A DNA stretch of 64,000 nucleotides from CAXXOK01 sp964584315 (GCA_964584315.1 CAZOZO010000005.1:1-64000); one strand, 5' to 3'; numbered from the stretch's first letter, positions 23,822-33,425 are shown. Translations and numbers: made by a program. The notes: generated by a model not told the origin, from the sequence alone.

Positions 23822-26059
23822 GTGGCGAAGTCTGCCGACCGCTACTTTGGACTGGATACGCGCAAGATCATCGAAAAGGGGTTCGACCCCGCGCACGCGC
23901 TGGAGAGTGAAAGCATCTTTTCGCTGGCCAACGAGCATATGGGCGTGCGTGGGTATTTTGAGGAGGGCGGCACGCTGCCCAGCCTCCGCGGCAGCTACCT
24001 TGGCGGTGTGTATGAGACGCAGCGCCACAAGCCGGACAGTGACTATAAGGGCTTCGTCCACAGCACCCACTATATGGTGACCGCCGCGGACGCGCTGGCC
24101 ACCAAGCTGGTTGTGGGGGGCGAGATGCTCGATTTGGGCGTATGCGAGCACAGCGATTTTGTGCGCGTGCTGGACATGCGCACAGGCTTACTAACGCGCA
24201 GCTTCATCTGGAAAACCAAGGCGTCGGGTGCGGTGGAGGTGCGCTTTGAGCGCCTTCTGTCCATGCCGCGGCCCGAGGTGCTCAGCCAGCGTATCACCCT
24301 TTGCGCGCTGGAGCGCGATGCGAGCGTCCAGTTGACCCTCGCCATGGACGGCAACATGCTGCACCAGACTACAGGCAAATGCCTGTGGGAGGATGTGCCC
24401 GACGGTGGTGAGGACTGCGTACGCCTCACGCTCAAGACTGCCTCCACGGGCATCGTGGCGCGCTACACCCAGCGGGTCGTATGCGCGGGGGAGCGTAAGC
24501 TCACGCACGGCTACCGCCTGCGCGGGGAGAGCTATCAATTTACCCTGCAACGGGGCGTGGAAACCGCCATCGAGCGCACGGTGTGCGTGCAGGTGGCGCA
24601 CGGCGGCGAGGCGCTGCCCACGTCGCTGGCGGCGCCTGCCTTTGCCACACTGCTGAGTGAGAACGCCGCGCACTGGGAAACCTTCTGGGACATGAGCGAT
24701 GTGGAGATCGGCGGCGATACGCTCAACCAGCAGGGCGTGCGGTATTGCCTGTTCCAGCTGCATTCCACCTACCGTGGCCTGAGCCCGCGCGACAACATCG
24801 GCGCGAAGGGATTGACCGGTGAAGCCTACAACGGGCACGCCTTCTGGGATACAGAGACGTATGGCCTGCCGTTTTACCTGCTTAGCGACCCTGCCGCCGC
24901 CAGGCACCTGCTCTTATACCGCTATCATACCCTGCCGCAGGCCATGGAGCGCGCAAGGCAGCTCGATTTGGTGGGGGCCTGTTACCCCATCGCGACCATG
25001 GACGGTACCGAGGCCTGCACGCTGTGGCAGCACTCCTCGCTTCAGATGCAACCCTCCACCTCCGTGGCCTACGCCATTCAAACCTATGCGGATATGACCG
25101 GCGACACCGCCTTTTTACACCGCGAGGGTGCGGAGATGCTGGTGCAGATCGCGCGGTACGTGCTCGCCCGTGGCGGATGGAACGAGCAGGGCTTCGGCTT
25201 TTACGGCGTGATGGGGCCGGACGAGTTCCACATGATGGTGAGCAACGATTTCTATACCAACTACCTTGGCAAAAAGACACTCGCCTACGCCGCTGAGGTG
25301 ATCGGCAGCATGCATGGCGAGGCGCTCGACGCGCTGCGGCAAAAGACGGGCCTTGCGGACGGCGAGGCCGCCGCGTGGCGCGAGGCGGCAGAGAAGATGA
25401 TTCTCCTGCGCCGTGCTGACGGGGTTTTCGAGCAGCACGAGGGGTATTTCAGCCTGCCGCACATCGATGTGCAGACCATCCCGGTCACGGATTTTCCGCT
25501 GTACGACCACTGGAGCTATGACCGCATTTACCGCACGGATATGCTCAAGCAGCCGGATGTGCTGATGGCGATGTTCCTCTACCCCGATGATTTTACGCGC
25601 GCCGAGAAGGATGCCAACTATGCCTGGTACGAGCCGCGCTGCATCCATGAGAGCAGCCTGTCGCCGTCGGTGCATGCCATCATCGCCTGCGAGCTGGGCA
25701 GGCGGGAGGAGGCGCTTCGCTTCTTCGGCTTTGCGACGCGGCTGGACTTGGACAATTACAACCGCAACACCCGCGACGGGCTGCACCTTTCCAGCGTAGC
25801 GGCCGCGTGGATGACCATCGTGGAGGGTTTTGGCGGCGTGCGCTTTGAGAACGGCGCGCTTTCGCTGGCCCCATGGTTGCCGGAGCACTGGACGCGCCTG
25901 CGATTCGGCCTGCGCGTGCGGGATTCGCTGCTGCGCGTGACACTAGCGCCGGAGGGGCTCACGCTGGTCAGCGAGGGCGAGCCAATATCGCTGAGCCTCT
26001 ACGGCCAACAGGTCACGGTAGGGCATACGCCGCTTGTGACCGGCAAAGCTGGCGCATAA
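23822..26059 (+). CDS. Glycoside hydrolase family 65 phosphorylase-like enzyme
   Basis: Cytoplasmic GH65 enzyme, 745 residues, starting at GTG after GGGGAG. Beta-sandwich N-domain, then the barrel with NGHAFWDTETYGLPFY and the general acid Glu468 in GVMGPDEFHMMVSNDFYTN. The C-terminal part carries HESSLSPSVHAIIA and GLHLSSVAAAWMTIVEGFGG, as in known maltose/kojibiose/nigerose phosphorylases. It is expected to cleave an imported alpha-glucoside with phosphate to beta-glucose 1-phosphate plus an acceptor. The linkage specificity cannot be read from the sequence. No beta-phosphoglucomutase gene is visible in the window. It lies 49 bases after the second permease in the LacI-controlled operon. 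Confidence 0.88.
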   Translation: MAKSADRYFGLDTRKIIEKGFDPAHALESESIFSLANEHMGVRGYFEEGGTLPSLRGSYLGGVYETQRHKPDSDYKGFVHSTHYMVTAADALATKLVVGGEMLDLGVCEHSDFVRVLDMRTGLLTRSFIWKTKASGAVEVRFERLLSMPRPEVLSQRITLCALERDASVQLTLAMDGNMLHQTTGKCLWEDVPDGGEDCVRLTLKTASTGIVARYTQRVVCAGERKLTHGYRLRGESYQFTLQRGVETAIERTVCVQVAHGGEALPTSLAAPAFATLLSENAAHWETFWDMSDVEIGGDTLNQQGVRYCLFQLHSTYRGLSPRDNIGAKGLTGEAYNGHAFWDTETYGLPFYLLSDPAAARHLLLYRYHTLPQAMERARQLDLVGACYPIATMDGTEACTLWQHSSLQMQPSTSVAYAIQTYADMTGDTAFLHREGAEMLVQIARYVLARGGWNEQGFGFYGVMGPDEFHMMVSNDFYTNYLGKKTLAYAAEVIGSMHGEALDALRQKTGLADGEAAAWREAAEKMILLRRADGVFEQHEGYFSLPHIDVQTIPVTDFPLYDHWSYDRIYRTDMLKQPDVLMAMFLYPDDFTRAEKDANYAWYEPRCIHESSLSPSVHAIIACELGRREEALRFFGFATRLDLDNYNRNTRDGLHLSSVAAAWMTIVEGFGGVRFENGALSLAPWLPEHWTRLRFGLRVRDSLLRVTLAPEGLTLVSEGEPISLSLYGQQVTVGHTPLVTGKAGA

Positions 26060-26076
26060 GCGGGGGAGGAAGCCGC

Positions 26077-27471
26077 ATGAACAGGAGAGAGGGTTTCATT
26101 TTGTCGCTGATGCTCGGCCTTGCCATGGCTGCCACTGCGTGTGCGGCGGCGGTGCCCTATCCCATGCCGGGCGCGCTGCCCCGCAGCGCTGCCTGCGCCG
26201 TGCAGGTGGATGGCGTGGACGTGCCCGTGATCGACACCGCGGTGAACCTGAGCCGCACATGGACCAGCCGCCCCATGACCACGACCGCACCTGTCGCCTT
26301 TGTGACGGTGGATGGCGCGTGCGAAGTGGCCGTTACCTTTCCCGGGCAGGCGGTGCAAAGCGCGGTGGTGCGCCCCCTGTCGCTGGGTATCACGCCGAGC
26401 ATCGCGGATGGCACCATCCGCTTTACGCTGGACAGGCCCGCGCAGATGACCGTAGAGATCAACGGCGGGCAGGAGGGGGCGCTGCACCTGTTTGCCCAAC
26501 CGCCGGAGGGGGATGCGCCCACCGGCGACAACGTGACCGTCTACGCGGCGGGCGTGCATGACGTGGGCACCGTGACCCTGCAAAGCGGTCAGACAGCCTA
26601 CCTCGCCGCGGGCGCAGTCGTGCGCGGCCAGTTCGTCGCCGACGGGGCGGAGAACGTATCCATCCTGGGCCGCGGCATCATCGACGGCAGTGTGTTCGAT
26701 CGCTGGGAACAGACCACCGTGCCCATCGACCTGCTCAACTGCCGAAATGTGACCGTCAGCGGCATCACCATCCTCGACCCCGCGGCGTGGACGCTCAACC
26801 TTTACAAGTGCAAGGATGTGGCGGTGGAGGGCGTGAACATCATCGGCGCGCGCAGCAACAGCGACGGCATCACCGTGCAGAGCTGCGAGCGCGTGGCCGT
26901 GCGCGGGTGCTTTGTGCGCGGGTGGGACGATAATCTTGTGGTCAAAGGCTACGACGGCGACGCGCGCGACATCTCCTTTACCGATTGCGTGCTGTGGACC
27001 GACCTGGCCCAGAGCTGCGAGGTGGGCTACGAGACGCGCGCGGATGTGATCCAGAACATCACGTTTGAGAACATCACCGTGCTGCACGCCAACCACAAGC
27101 CCGTGTGCTCCATCCACAACAGCGACAACGCGCTGGTGCGTAACGTGACCTTCCGCGACATCACCGTGGAGGATTGCCAGCTGGGGCAGGGCGACGGCGC
27201 GGAGTTCCTGCTGGACTTGACCACCACCAAATCGCAATGGAGCAAGAGCGCGGAGCGCGGCAACATCCGCGGCGTGCTGTTTGAAAACATCAATGTCTTG
27301 AGCGGCAAGGTGCCCGCAGTGCGGTTTTTCGCCATCAACAAGGATCACACCATCGACGGCGTGACCATCCAAAACCTGACGCTCATGGGGGAGAAGATCA
27401 CTAGTTTCGACCAGCTGCGCTACACCTTCAGCCCGCGCAAGCTGGGGCCGGATATAGCGATTGAACCCTAA
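26077..27471 (+). CDS. Exported right-handed beta-helix glycosidase (GH28/GH49-like)
   Basis: About 464 residues with signal peptide MNRREGFILSLMLGLAMAATACAA. The TAC/AAA context is only a marginal lipobox, so lipidation is uncertain. An N-terminal beta-sandwich (to about residue 175) leads into AYLAAGAVVRGQF and SILGRGIIDGSVFDRW, then regular beta-helix rungs (NVTVSGITI, DVAVEGVNIIGARSNSDGI, RGCFVRGWDDNLVVKG, NITFENITVLHAN). NSD and DD are where GH28 enzymes keep their catalytic aspartates, but the GHG and RIK motifs of polygalacturonases are not seen, so a GH49-like or unassigned glucan hydrolase is possible. GGGGGAGG precedes the ATG, 17 bases after the GH65 gene. It probably makes the oligosaccharide that the operon imports. 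Confidence 0.78.
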   Translation: MNRREGFILSLMLGLAMAATACAAAVPYPMPGALPRSAACAVQVDGVDVPVIDTAVNLSRTWTSRPMTTTAPVAFVTVDGACEVAVTFPGQAVQSAVVRPLSLGITPSIADGTIRFTLDRPAQMTVEINGGQEGALHLFAQPPEGDAPTGDNVTVYAAGVHDVGTVTLQSGQTAYLAAGAVVRGQFVADGAENVSILGRGIIDGSVFDRWEQTTVPIDLLNCRNVTVSGITILDPAAWTLNLYKCKDVAVEGVNIIGARSNSDGITVQSCERVAVRGCFVRGWDDNLVVKGYDGDARDISFTDCVLWTDLAQSCEVGYETRADVIQNITFENITVLHANHKPVCSIHNSDNALVRNVTFRDITVEDCQLGQGDGAEFLLDLTTTKSQWSKSAERGNIRGVLFENINVLSGKVPAVRFFAINKDHTIDGVTIQNLTLMGEKITSFDQLRYTFSPRKLGPDIAIEP

Positions 27472-27496
27472 GGAGCAAACAAAGAATTACAACCGT

Positions 27497-27525
27497 AAGC
27501 GGCAGGCGCAGTGCCCGCCGCTTTT
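27497..27525 (+). terminator. Terminator of the alpha-glucoside operon
   Basis: AAGCGGCaGGC (27497-27507) pairs with GCCcGCCGCTT (27513-27523), one mismatch, five-base loop, ending in TTTT. Confidence 0.8.
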
Positions 27526-27631
27526 GCAGTCTATGCTTGATTACACAGAATGGAAAAACGTGTTACACCCGCCGGATATGCGGGTACACCATGCGCGGAA
27601 CCGAAATGAAACCCCAATGAGGTGAGCATAG

Positions 27632-28225
27632 ATGGTAATCGAAAACAAAAACCCGCGCGTGGATGCTTTCGTGGGCGGCGTAAAGCATTGGCAGGCGGAG
27701 CTTACGGCCCTGCGTGCGTTGCTGCAACACAGCGGCCTGACCGAGGATATCAAATGGGGCAAGCCTTGCTACACGCTAAACGGCGCGAATGTCGCCATTC
27801 TTTATGAGTTCAAGGACTGCGCCGCCGTGGGTTTCCTCAAGGGCACGCTGCTCAAGGATGAAAAGCACCTGCTGGTCGCCCCCGGTGAAAACTCGCAAGC
27901 CATGCGGATGTTTAAGTTCACCAGTGTGGATGCGATCAGGGATGCGGAGGCGGATATCCGCGCGTTCATTGCGGATGCCATCCGCGTGGAGCAGGCGGGG
28001 CTGGAGGTGCAGTTTGCAAAACACGCGGAAGTGGCCCTGCCGGACGAACTGCTGGCCCGCTTTGAGGAGCTGCCCGCGCTCAAGGCCGCGTTCGAGGCCC
28101 TGACCCCGGGCCGCCAGCGCGGGTATGTGATCTACTTTACGGGAGCCAAGCAGAGCAAGACGCGCGCGGAGCGCGTGGAGCGCAGCATTCCGCTGATCCT
28201 GGAAGGCAAGGGCATGAACGACTGA
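27632..28225 (+). CDS. YdeI-like protein (DUF1801 plus YdeI C-terminal domain)
   Basis: Soluble protein of 197 residues. The N-terminal half resembles DUF1801 (EDIKWGKPCYTLNGANVAILYEFKDCAAVGFLKG). The C-terminal helical part resembles the YdeI/OmpD-associated domain (LPALKAAFEALTPGRQRGYVIYFTGAKQSKTRAERVER). In Bacillus the homologue is named for a role in bacteriocin tolerance, but the mechanism is unclear. ATGAGGTGAGC gives a modest ribosome site. Single gene between terminators at 27497 and 28241. Confidence 0.85.
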   Translation: MVIENKNPRVDAFVGGVKHWQAELTALRALLQHSGLTEDIKWGKPCYTLNGANVAILYEFKDCAAVGFLKGTLLKDEKHLLVAPGENSQAMRMFKFTSVDAIRDAEADIRAFIADAIRVEQAGLEVQFAKHAEVALPDELLARFEELPALKAAFEALTPGRQRGYVIYFTGAKQSKTRAERVERSIPLILEGKGMND

Positions 28226-28240
28226 CGCCTTACAGTGAAC

Positions 28241-28285
28241 AAAGCCCGCCGTCGCACGCGACCTGCGTGCGGCGGCGGGCTTTTT
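28241..28285. terminator. Bidirectional intrinsic terminator
   Basis: AAAGCCCGCCG-T-CGCACGC (28241-28259) pairs with GCGTGCG-G-CGGCGGGCTTT (28265-28283), followed by T5 on the plus strand and preceded by AAA for the minus strand. It separates the convergent YdeI-like and GH42 genes. Confidence 0.88.
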
Positions 28286-28312
28286 GTCCGTCTTGCGCTG
28301 TGAAGGTAGGGG

Positions 28313-30343
28313 CTACAGGTTTTGTTTGGGAAAGGTGAGCACCGCGCCGTCGTGCGGGGCGATCTCGGCCTGCCGAACCTCCTGCCCGTGCAGGCGGATG
28401 CGCAATGTTTGGGGCGTATCGCCACGGTTCATGCACACGGCGTGGTATTCACTGTCGGTATGGTGCAGGCGCACGGTCAGGCCCTTCGCATCTAGCTCCG
28501 CCACACAGGCGTAGCCGCAGGGATCAAACAGCGAGGTGATGAACGTGCGGCTCTGCACGTCGGGCGCGAGGTGGTAGGCCAGCCCCGCAAACCCGCTCAA
28601 CCACACCACCTCGCCCTTGCCGTACGGGGCGTGCAGCGCGGCTTCGCGGCCATCGGCGAAACGTGCAAGCGTCTCCGCGCCGGCCGCGCGGTTTGCGAAC
28701 AATTGGCGATAGGCGTCAAACACCAGCCCACCCGCGCCGGTGATGGCGCACGCCTGCACGACAGGCTCGATGCTCACGCCCTGCATGCCAAGCAGTGTAT
28801 GCAGCAGCGTCGCCTGTGTGTCCAGCTCCGCATTCACGCGGTACAGGCCGGTACCGCCTTCCAACACCAGACGCCCGCCTGCGGCAGCAAAAGCGGTCAG
28901 CGCTTCGCGCTCACCCGTGTCCAGGCACAGGCCCATGGGCACGTACAGCGTGCGCACACCCTGCGCGAAGAGCTCGCTTGCGGTGTCCGCATGGGCAAAC
29001 CGCACTGGGATGCCCGTCTCATAGAGCATTTGGTAGATGCCGTGGAAACTGCGATTGTATTTCTCCTCGTCGCCCATGCTGTAGCAAAACAGGGCGCTGT
29101 TGCGGGAGAGGTAGATGGCGTTGCTGCCGCTCACGCGGCGTGCCGTTGCCAGCGGCGAACCAGCCATGCCCCTTGCGAACGCGCCCGCCGCCAGCGAGCG
29201 GGGCGTGTCGTGCCCGTCGAAGCCAACCAACCCAAACCCGGGGGATTCCGTGCCCGCGGGTTCGGCGGCGTACTGCCAGTAGAGCACGCCCTTGCCGCCC
29301 GTGGCCACGACGCTCCAGTTCCAGTCGCGGATGTCCTCGGCGGTGGGCACCTTGCCGCCCAGCAGCCCCGCCTTGCCCGCGCCGCCCTGCAGCTCCACCT
29401 GATAAAAGGGTGTTTCGCCCGAGGCTTCGGCCACGATCTCCGCGTTGATGAAGTGCCCTTCTACATGGCTTTCGCCCATCAGCCACAGCGGGAAGGAAGA
29501 GAGGCCGAACTGATCTACCTCACGCGCGAGCAGAAACTCGTCGCCCAACTCGTTGCCGAGGCCGCCGAGGTTGTTTGCGCCCATATACGCTGAAAATGCC
29601 GTGTGGGTCTGGATGGTCATGTTCGGCGCGCCGCGCCGCGCGGCGGCCACTCGCTGGCGCAGCCAATTCGCAAGGTTGTACAGCCAGAAGCGCCGCCAGT
29701 CGATCATGTCCGCGGCGGTGCCAAAGCGGCGGGGCGGCTCCACCTGCCCCCAGTCCGTGTATGCACGGAACCACGCGGCGTTCAACGCGGCCAGCGTTCC
29801 ATAGCGGTTTTGCAGCCATGCGCGAAACTTGGTCTGCGAGTGCCCGCAGTAGCACAGCAGCTGACCGGAGTAATCGAACATCGGCTCCAGATGCGGCTCG
29901 TTCCATACGTCGATGGCTACCACGGCGGGGTTGGCGCTGAAATGCGCCGCGGTGGCCTCGATGAACGCGGCGATGCGCGCCATGCCAAGGGGGCTGTCCG
30001 GGCAGTAGCCGGGCCAGCCCGCGGAAGGGATGTTCGCGGGGCCGCTGTAGCGCAAGGGCTCCCCCGTGGCGGTCCGGTAGAAGTGGCCTTCGTCGCCTGC
30101 GGTAAAGTAAGGCGCGCCTTCGGGTATGGTGTTGATGATGACAGACAGCTCCTGCAAGGCGCACAGGGCGGTGAGCTCGTCCAACTCTGCAAAGTCGAAA
30201 ACGCCCGGCGTGCGCTCGATCCAGTTCCACACCGCCCACAGCTTGACGGTGTTAAAACCCAGCGCCTTGATGTGCGCGATATCACGCGCCCAGCACTCCC
30301 GCCGTGGGAAGGGCGGGCGGTAGTATTGCGTGCCGTATATCAT
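28313..30343 (-). CDS. Glycoside hydrolase family 42 beta-galactosidase
   Basis: Cytoplasmic retaining glycosidase, 676 residues. Family 42 starts with the motif YGTQYYRPPFPRRECWARDI. The acid/base Glu149 is in AIDVWNEPHLEP and the nucleophile Glu317 in FYQVELQGG, then a trimerisation domain and a beta C-domain. Substrates of the family include beta-galactosides, beta-1,3/1,4-galacto-oligosaccharides and sometimes alpha-L-arabinosides. Start ATG after GGATAAGGAAAA. It is the last gene of a minus-strand operon (glycyl radical enzyme, activase, binding protein, two permeases), so it probably hydrolyses the sugar that this transporter brings in. Confidence 0.92.
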   Translation of the reverse strand: MIYGTQYYRPPFPRRECWARDIAHIKALGFNTVKLWAVWNWIERTPGVFDFAELDELTALCALQELSVIINTIPEGAPYFTAGDEGHFYRTATGEPLRYSGPANIPSAGWPGYCPDSPLGMARIAAFIEATAAHFSANPAVVAIDVWNEPHLEPMFDYSGQLLCYCGHSQTKFRAWLQNRYGTLAALNAAWFRAYTDWGQVEPPRRFGTAADMIDWRRFWLYNLANWLRQRVAAARRGAPNMTIQTHTAFSAYMGANNLGGLGNELGDEFLLAREVDQFGLSSFPLWLMGESHVEGHFINAEIVAEASGETPFYQVELQGGAGKAGLLGGKVPTAEDIRDWNWSVVATGGKGVLYWQYAAEPAGTESPGFGLVGFDGHDTPRSLAAGAFARGMAGSPLATARRVSGSNAIYLSRNSALFCYSMGDEEKYNRSFHGIYQMLYETGIPVRFAHADTASELFAQGVRTLYVPMGLCLDTGEREALTAFAAAGGRLVLEGGTGLYRVNAELDTQATLLHTLLGMQGVSIEPVVQACAITGAGGLVFDAYRQLFANRAAGAETLARFADGREAALHAPYGKGEVVWLSGFAGLAYHLAPDVQSRTFITSLFDPCGYACVAELDAKGLTVRLHHTDSEYHAVCMNRGDTPQTLRIRLHGQEVRQAEIAPHDGAVLTFPKQNL

Positions 30344-30355
30344 TGTGTTTTTTCC

Positions 30356-31183
30356 TTATCCTTTGACCGCGCCGGCCGTGAGGCCCGCGACCAGGTATTT
30401 TTGCATCAGGAAGCTGACCACTATGATGGGCACCATCGTTACGGTCGCCGCCGCGCTGCTCTTGCCCCAATCCACCGATACCGCGCCCACGAACTTGCCG
30501 ATGCCCACCGGCAGCGTATAGCTGCTCATGGTGGTCAATTGCAGAGAGTAGAGCAGCTCGTTCCAAGAGTACTGCATGGACAGGATCACCGCGGAGCCCA
30601 CGGCGGGCAGCAACATGGGCAACAGGATGCACCAGAACGTTTGCATCCGGCGCGCGCCGTCGATCATGGAGCTCTCGAACACCTCGCAGGGGATGTCCTG
30701 GATGAACCCGAACATCAGCCAGATGACAAACGGCAGATTGACCGAGCAGTGCGCCAGGATGGGCCCCATATAGCCGCCATACAGCCCTGTGGCGTTCAGG
30801 ATCATGTAGAACGGGATCAGGATGGTGATGGCAGGCACCAGCTTGCCCAGCAGCATGAGGTTGGAAACGACGCGCCCCCAGCGCCTTTTGGTGAGCGCGA
30901 GGCCGTAGCCGCCCATCGCGCCGCCCACCACCGAGATGACCGTGGTGACCGAGGCGATCACGAAGGAGTTGATAAAGTACAGCCCAAAATCGCCCACGCT
31001 GAAAGCCTTGACAAAGTTGTTGAGCGTGGGTTTGAAGAAGAACACCGGCGGCACGCGCTTGATATCCAGCGGAGTCTTGAACGCGTTGGTCAGCACCAGC
31101 AGAATGGGTACTACCGTCCATAGCAGGAAGAGGCCCAATAGCAGGGCGGTCAGGGTTTTTGCGATCATTTTGCGTTTGCGCAT
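30356..31183 (-). CDS. Sugar ABC transporter permease (MalG-like)
   Basis: CUT1 membrane subunit of about 275 residues. Six helices; EAA loop FESSMIDGARRMQTFWCILLP. The frame starts at 31192 (GTG), but GGGGAGG (31192-31198) is eight bases before the ATG at 31183 (MRKRKMIAK), which is preferred. It nearly overlaps the upstream MalF-like gene and is followed by GH42. Confidence 0.9.
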   Translation of the reverse strand: MRKRKMIAKTLTALLLGLFLLWTVVPILLVLTNAFKTPLDIKRVPPVFFFKPTLNNFVKAFSVGDFGLYFINSFVIASVTTVISVVGGAMGGYGLALTKRRWGRVVSNLMLLGKLVPAITILIPFYMILNATGLYGGYMGPILAHCSVNLPFVIWLMFGFIQDIPCEVFESSMIDGARRMQTFWCILLPMLLPAVGSAVILSMQYSWNELLYSLQLTTMSSYTLPVGIGKFVGAVSVDWGKSSAAATVTMVPIIVVSFLMQKYLVAGLTAGAVKG

Positions 31184-31188
31184 GGCGC

Positions 31189-32106
31189 TCACCTCCCCTG
31201 CCGCCGGTTAAAGCGGATGAATGGCAGCCCGAACAGGGCCAGTGATACGCCCATCGTGAGAATGGATATCGCCATGGCGTAGCCCATGCGGTACATTTGG
31301 AAGGCGTTGGCGTAGGCGTAGATGCTCATCGACAGGGTCGCGTTGGCGGGGCCGCCCTGCGTGAGCGCGTAGATGATATCGAACACCTTGATGGTATCCA
31401 CCCCGCTGATGACCAGGATGACCATATAGATGGGCAAGAGCAGCGGCAGGCTGATTTTGAAAAACGTGCGCAGCTCGCCCGCTCCGTCGATGCGCGCAGC
31501 CTCGTACAGCTCGCAGGGGATGGACACCAGACCGGCGGTCACGATCAAAATCACGAACGGCGTGATCTGCCACCAGTGGGCGATCACCACCGACAAAAGC
31601 GCGGTGGAAGCCTGCGTGATGCCCGGGAATTGTTTCAGGCCCACGCCGAACAGGCCGAGGATCCAGTACAGGAAGCCGGAGGTGGGGTCGTACATGTAGC
31701 GCCAGATGAGGCCCACGATGATGGGGGAAACCAGCAGCGGCATCATGCTGAGGGCGCGCAGCGGGCCCGCGATGGCGGGGCGCAGCCGTTGCAGAAAAAC
31801 GGCGATGACCGTACCGATCAAAAGATCGCCAGCAGTGGCGAGTATGGAGAACACCACGGTGTTTTGTAGCGCGCGCCACACGGTGGGGTCGCGGAGCAAC
31901 TCCGCATAGTTGCCAAGGCCAATGAAGGTGCTTTGGTCGAGCGCGCCGCCGATATCATAGTCAAACAGGCTGATGTACAAGCCGTAGCAAAGCGGCAGCA
32001 GCATGACTGCCACGACAATGACGAGCGTGGGCAGCAGCAGCAGCACCGGCAGCAGGTCGCCCTGCTCCAGCGTGAGCCTGCGGCGCGCGGTTTGGAGTTG
32101 AGACAC
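31189..32106 (-). CDS. Sugar ABC transporter permease (MalF-like)
   Basis: CUT1 membrane subunit of about 305 residues with six helices and EAA loop YEAARIDGAGELRTFFKISLP. The frame runs back to 32178, but that would place the intercistronic hairpin inside the coding region. A GTG at 32106 (MSQLQTARRRL) behind AAGGGG is a better start. Partner of the permease encoded downstream; no ATPase gene is present. Confidence 0.9.
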   Translation of the reverse strand: MSQLQTARRRLTLEQGDLLPVLLLLPTLVIVVAVMLLPLCYGLYISLFDYDIGGALDQSTFIGLGNYAELLRDPTVWRALQNTVVFSILATAGDLLIGTVIAVFLQRLRPAIAGPLRALSMMPLLVSPIIVGLIWRYMYDPTSGFLYWILGLFGVGLKQFPGITQASTALLSVVIAHWWQITPFVILIVTAGLVSIPCELYEAARIDGAGELRTFFKISLPLLLPIYMVILVISGVDTIKVFDIIYALTQGGPANATLSMSIYAYANAFQMYRMGYAMAISILTMGVSLALFGLPFIRFNRRQGR

Positions 32107-32143
32107 ATGACCACCCCTTGTTTGCGTTTGGATGAACAGGCTG

Positions 32144-32174
32144 GCCCCCGGCCAATACCAGACCGGCCGGGGGC
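32144..32174 (-). terminator. Intercistronic hairpin after binding-protein gene
   Basis: GCCCCCGGCC (minus strand, 32165-32174) pairs with GGCCGGGGGC (32144-32153), 11-base loop, no T-tract. Probably a 3'-end stabiliser or weak attenuator between the binding protein and the permeases rather than a full terminator. Confidence 0.65.
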
Positions 32175-32195
32175 ACAATGTGTATGGTATTTGGA

Positions 32196-33425
32196 TCAGC
32201 GGGTAACGTCCTTGAGCTGCTCCTGCAGGGCGGTAAGCGCGGCCTCGGCCGTCACATCGGTGGTGGCGACCTGCGAGAGCGCGGCGGCCAGCGGCTCAAA
32301 GATGGCGGCGGCGGAGGCGGAGGTGGGCTGCGTTTTGGCGTTGGCGAGGGTCTCGCTGGCGGCGGGCAGGAAGGGGGTCTTGGCGACCACTTCCGGATCG
32401 GTGCCCAGCGCGGACACGGCGGTGATCTGCCCGTTCATCAGCGTCTGCTGCTTCTCGACAGCCGGGCTCACCAGCCACGTGGCAAACTTGTAGGCGGCTT
32501 CGGGGTTCTTGCTGTTGGCAGCCACGGCCCAGCTCCAGTAGCTCACGCAGCCCGCGACCAGCTTATCGCCGGGGATGGGCGCATAGGTGACCTTGCCGAC
32601 GATGGCGCTCTGCTCGGGGTTGGAATCCATGCCGCACAGGCCAGTCACGCAGATGCCGAAGGGCGCCTTCTCGGTGCGCACGGCCTCGGAAACCTGATCA
32701 TGGTGCCACGTGGCGGAACCGTCCATGGCGTAGGTGCACAGTTCCTTGTAGATGGTCATGGCGCGGATGGCTTCGGGGGAAGTCAGGTTCAGCTTGCCGT
32801 CGGCATCGAAGTAATCGCCGCCAGCGGAGTAGAGCAGCTGGGCGAACAGGTCGCACGCGGCCTGGCCCTGCGTGGCAGGGATCGCGATGCCGGTGCCCTT
32901 TTCCTTGAAGTACTTGGCGGTGGCCAGCAGCTCGTCCACGGTGGTGGGCACTTTCTGGCCCTCGCGGTCGAACCACTCCTGGTTGATGGTGAGCACCAGC
33001 GTCTGCGCGAAGGTGGGCAGCGCGTAGAGCTTGCCGTCAAACGTATCGGCGGCCACCATGCCCGCGCTGTAGACGCTCAGGTCTGTTCCGTTGGCAGCGA
33101 CCAGCTCATCCAGCGGCAGCAGCCAGCCCTTTTCCACGTACTCGGGCAGCCACACTTCGCTGGCCCACACGAGGTCGTACTCCGCGGAAGAGCTCAGCGA
33201 GGTGATCTGCTTCTGCTTCAGGTTGCCGTAGTCGATGTCGTCGATCTTGATGGTGGCATCGGTGTACTGTTGGGCGACGGTCTTCTGGTCGTCCGCGTGG
33301 GGGCCCGCCCAGCGGCTCAGGACGATCGTGGGCTTGTCCTCCGCCAGGGCGAAGGTGGCGCCGAGGATCATGGTAACAGCCAGGATCAGGCACAGCGCAG
33401 CCTTCATGGATTTGAGATGGTTCAT
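32196..33425 (-). CDS. Sugar ABC transporter substrate-binding protein (family 1)
   Basis: Binding protein of 409 residues, signal peptide ending ATFALA before EDKP; no lipobox cysteine. The mature part has PTIVLSRWAGPHADDQK, EYDLVWASEVWLPEYVEKGWLLPLDEL and YALPTFAQTLVLTINQEWF, as in CUT1 sugar-binding proteins. AAGGAGG precedes the ATG. It belongs to the operon headed by the glycyl radical enzyme and precedes its two permeases and a GH42 enzyme, pointing to a beta-galactoside or similar ligand. Confidence 0.91.
   Translation of the reverse strand: MNHLKSMKAALCLILAVTMILGATFALAEDKPTIVLSRWAGPHADDQKTVAQQYTDATIKIDDIDYGNLKQKQITSLSSSAEYDLVWASEVWLPEYVEKGWLLPLDELVAANGTDLSVYSAGMVAADTFDGKLYALPTFAQTLVLTINQEWFDREGQKVPTTVDELLATAKYFKEKGTGIAIPATQGQAACDLFAQLLYSAGGDYFDADGKLNLTSPEAIRAMTIYKELCTYAMDGSATWHHDQVSEAVRTEKAPFGICVTGLCGMDSNPEQSAIVGKVTYAPIPGDKLVAGCVSYWSWAVAANSKNPEAAYKFATWLVSPAVEKQQTLMNGQITAVSALGTDPEVVAKTPFLPAASETLANAKTQPTSASAAAIFEPLAAALSQVATTDVTAEAALTALQEQLKDVTR

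Noticed and set aside
25873..26076. Upstream extension of the beta-helix glycosidase frame
   Set aside because: It overlaps the end of the GH65 gene, and the signal peptide begins at 26077 behind a strong ribosome site.
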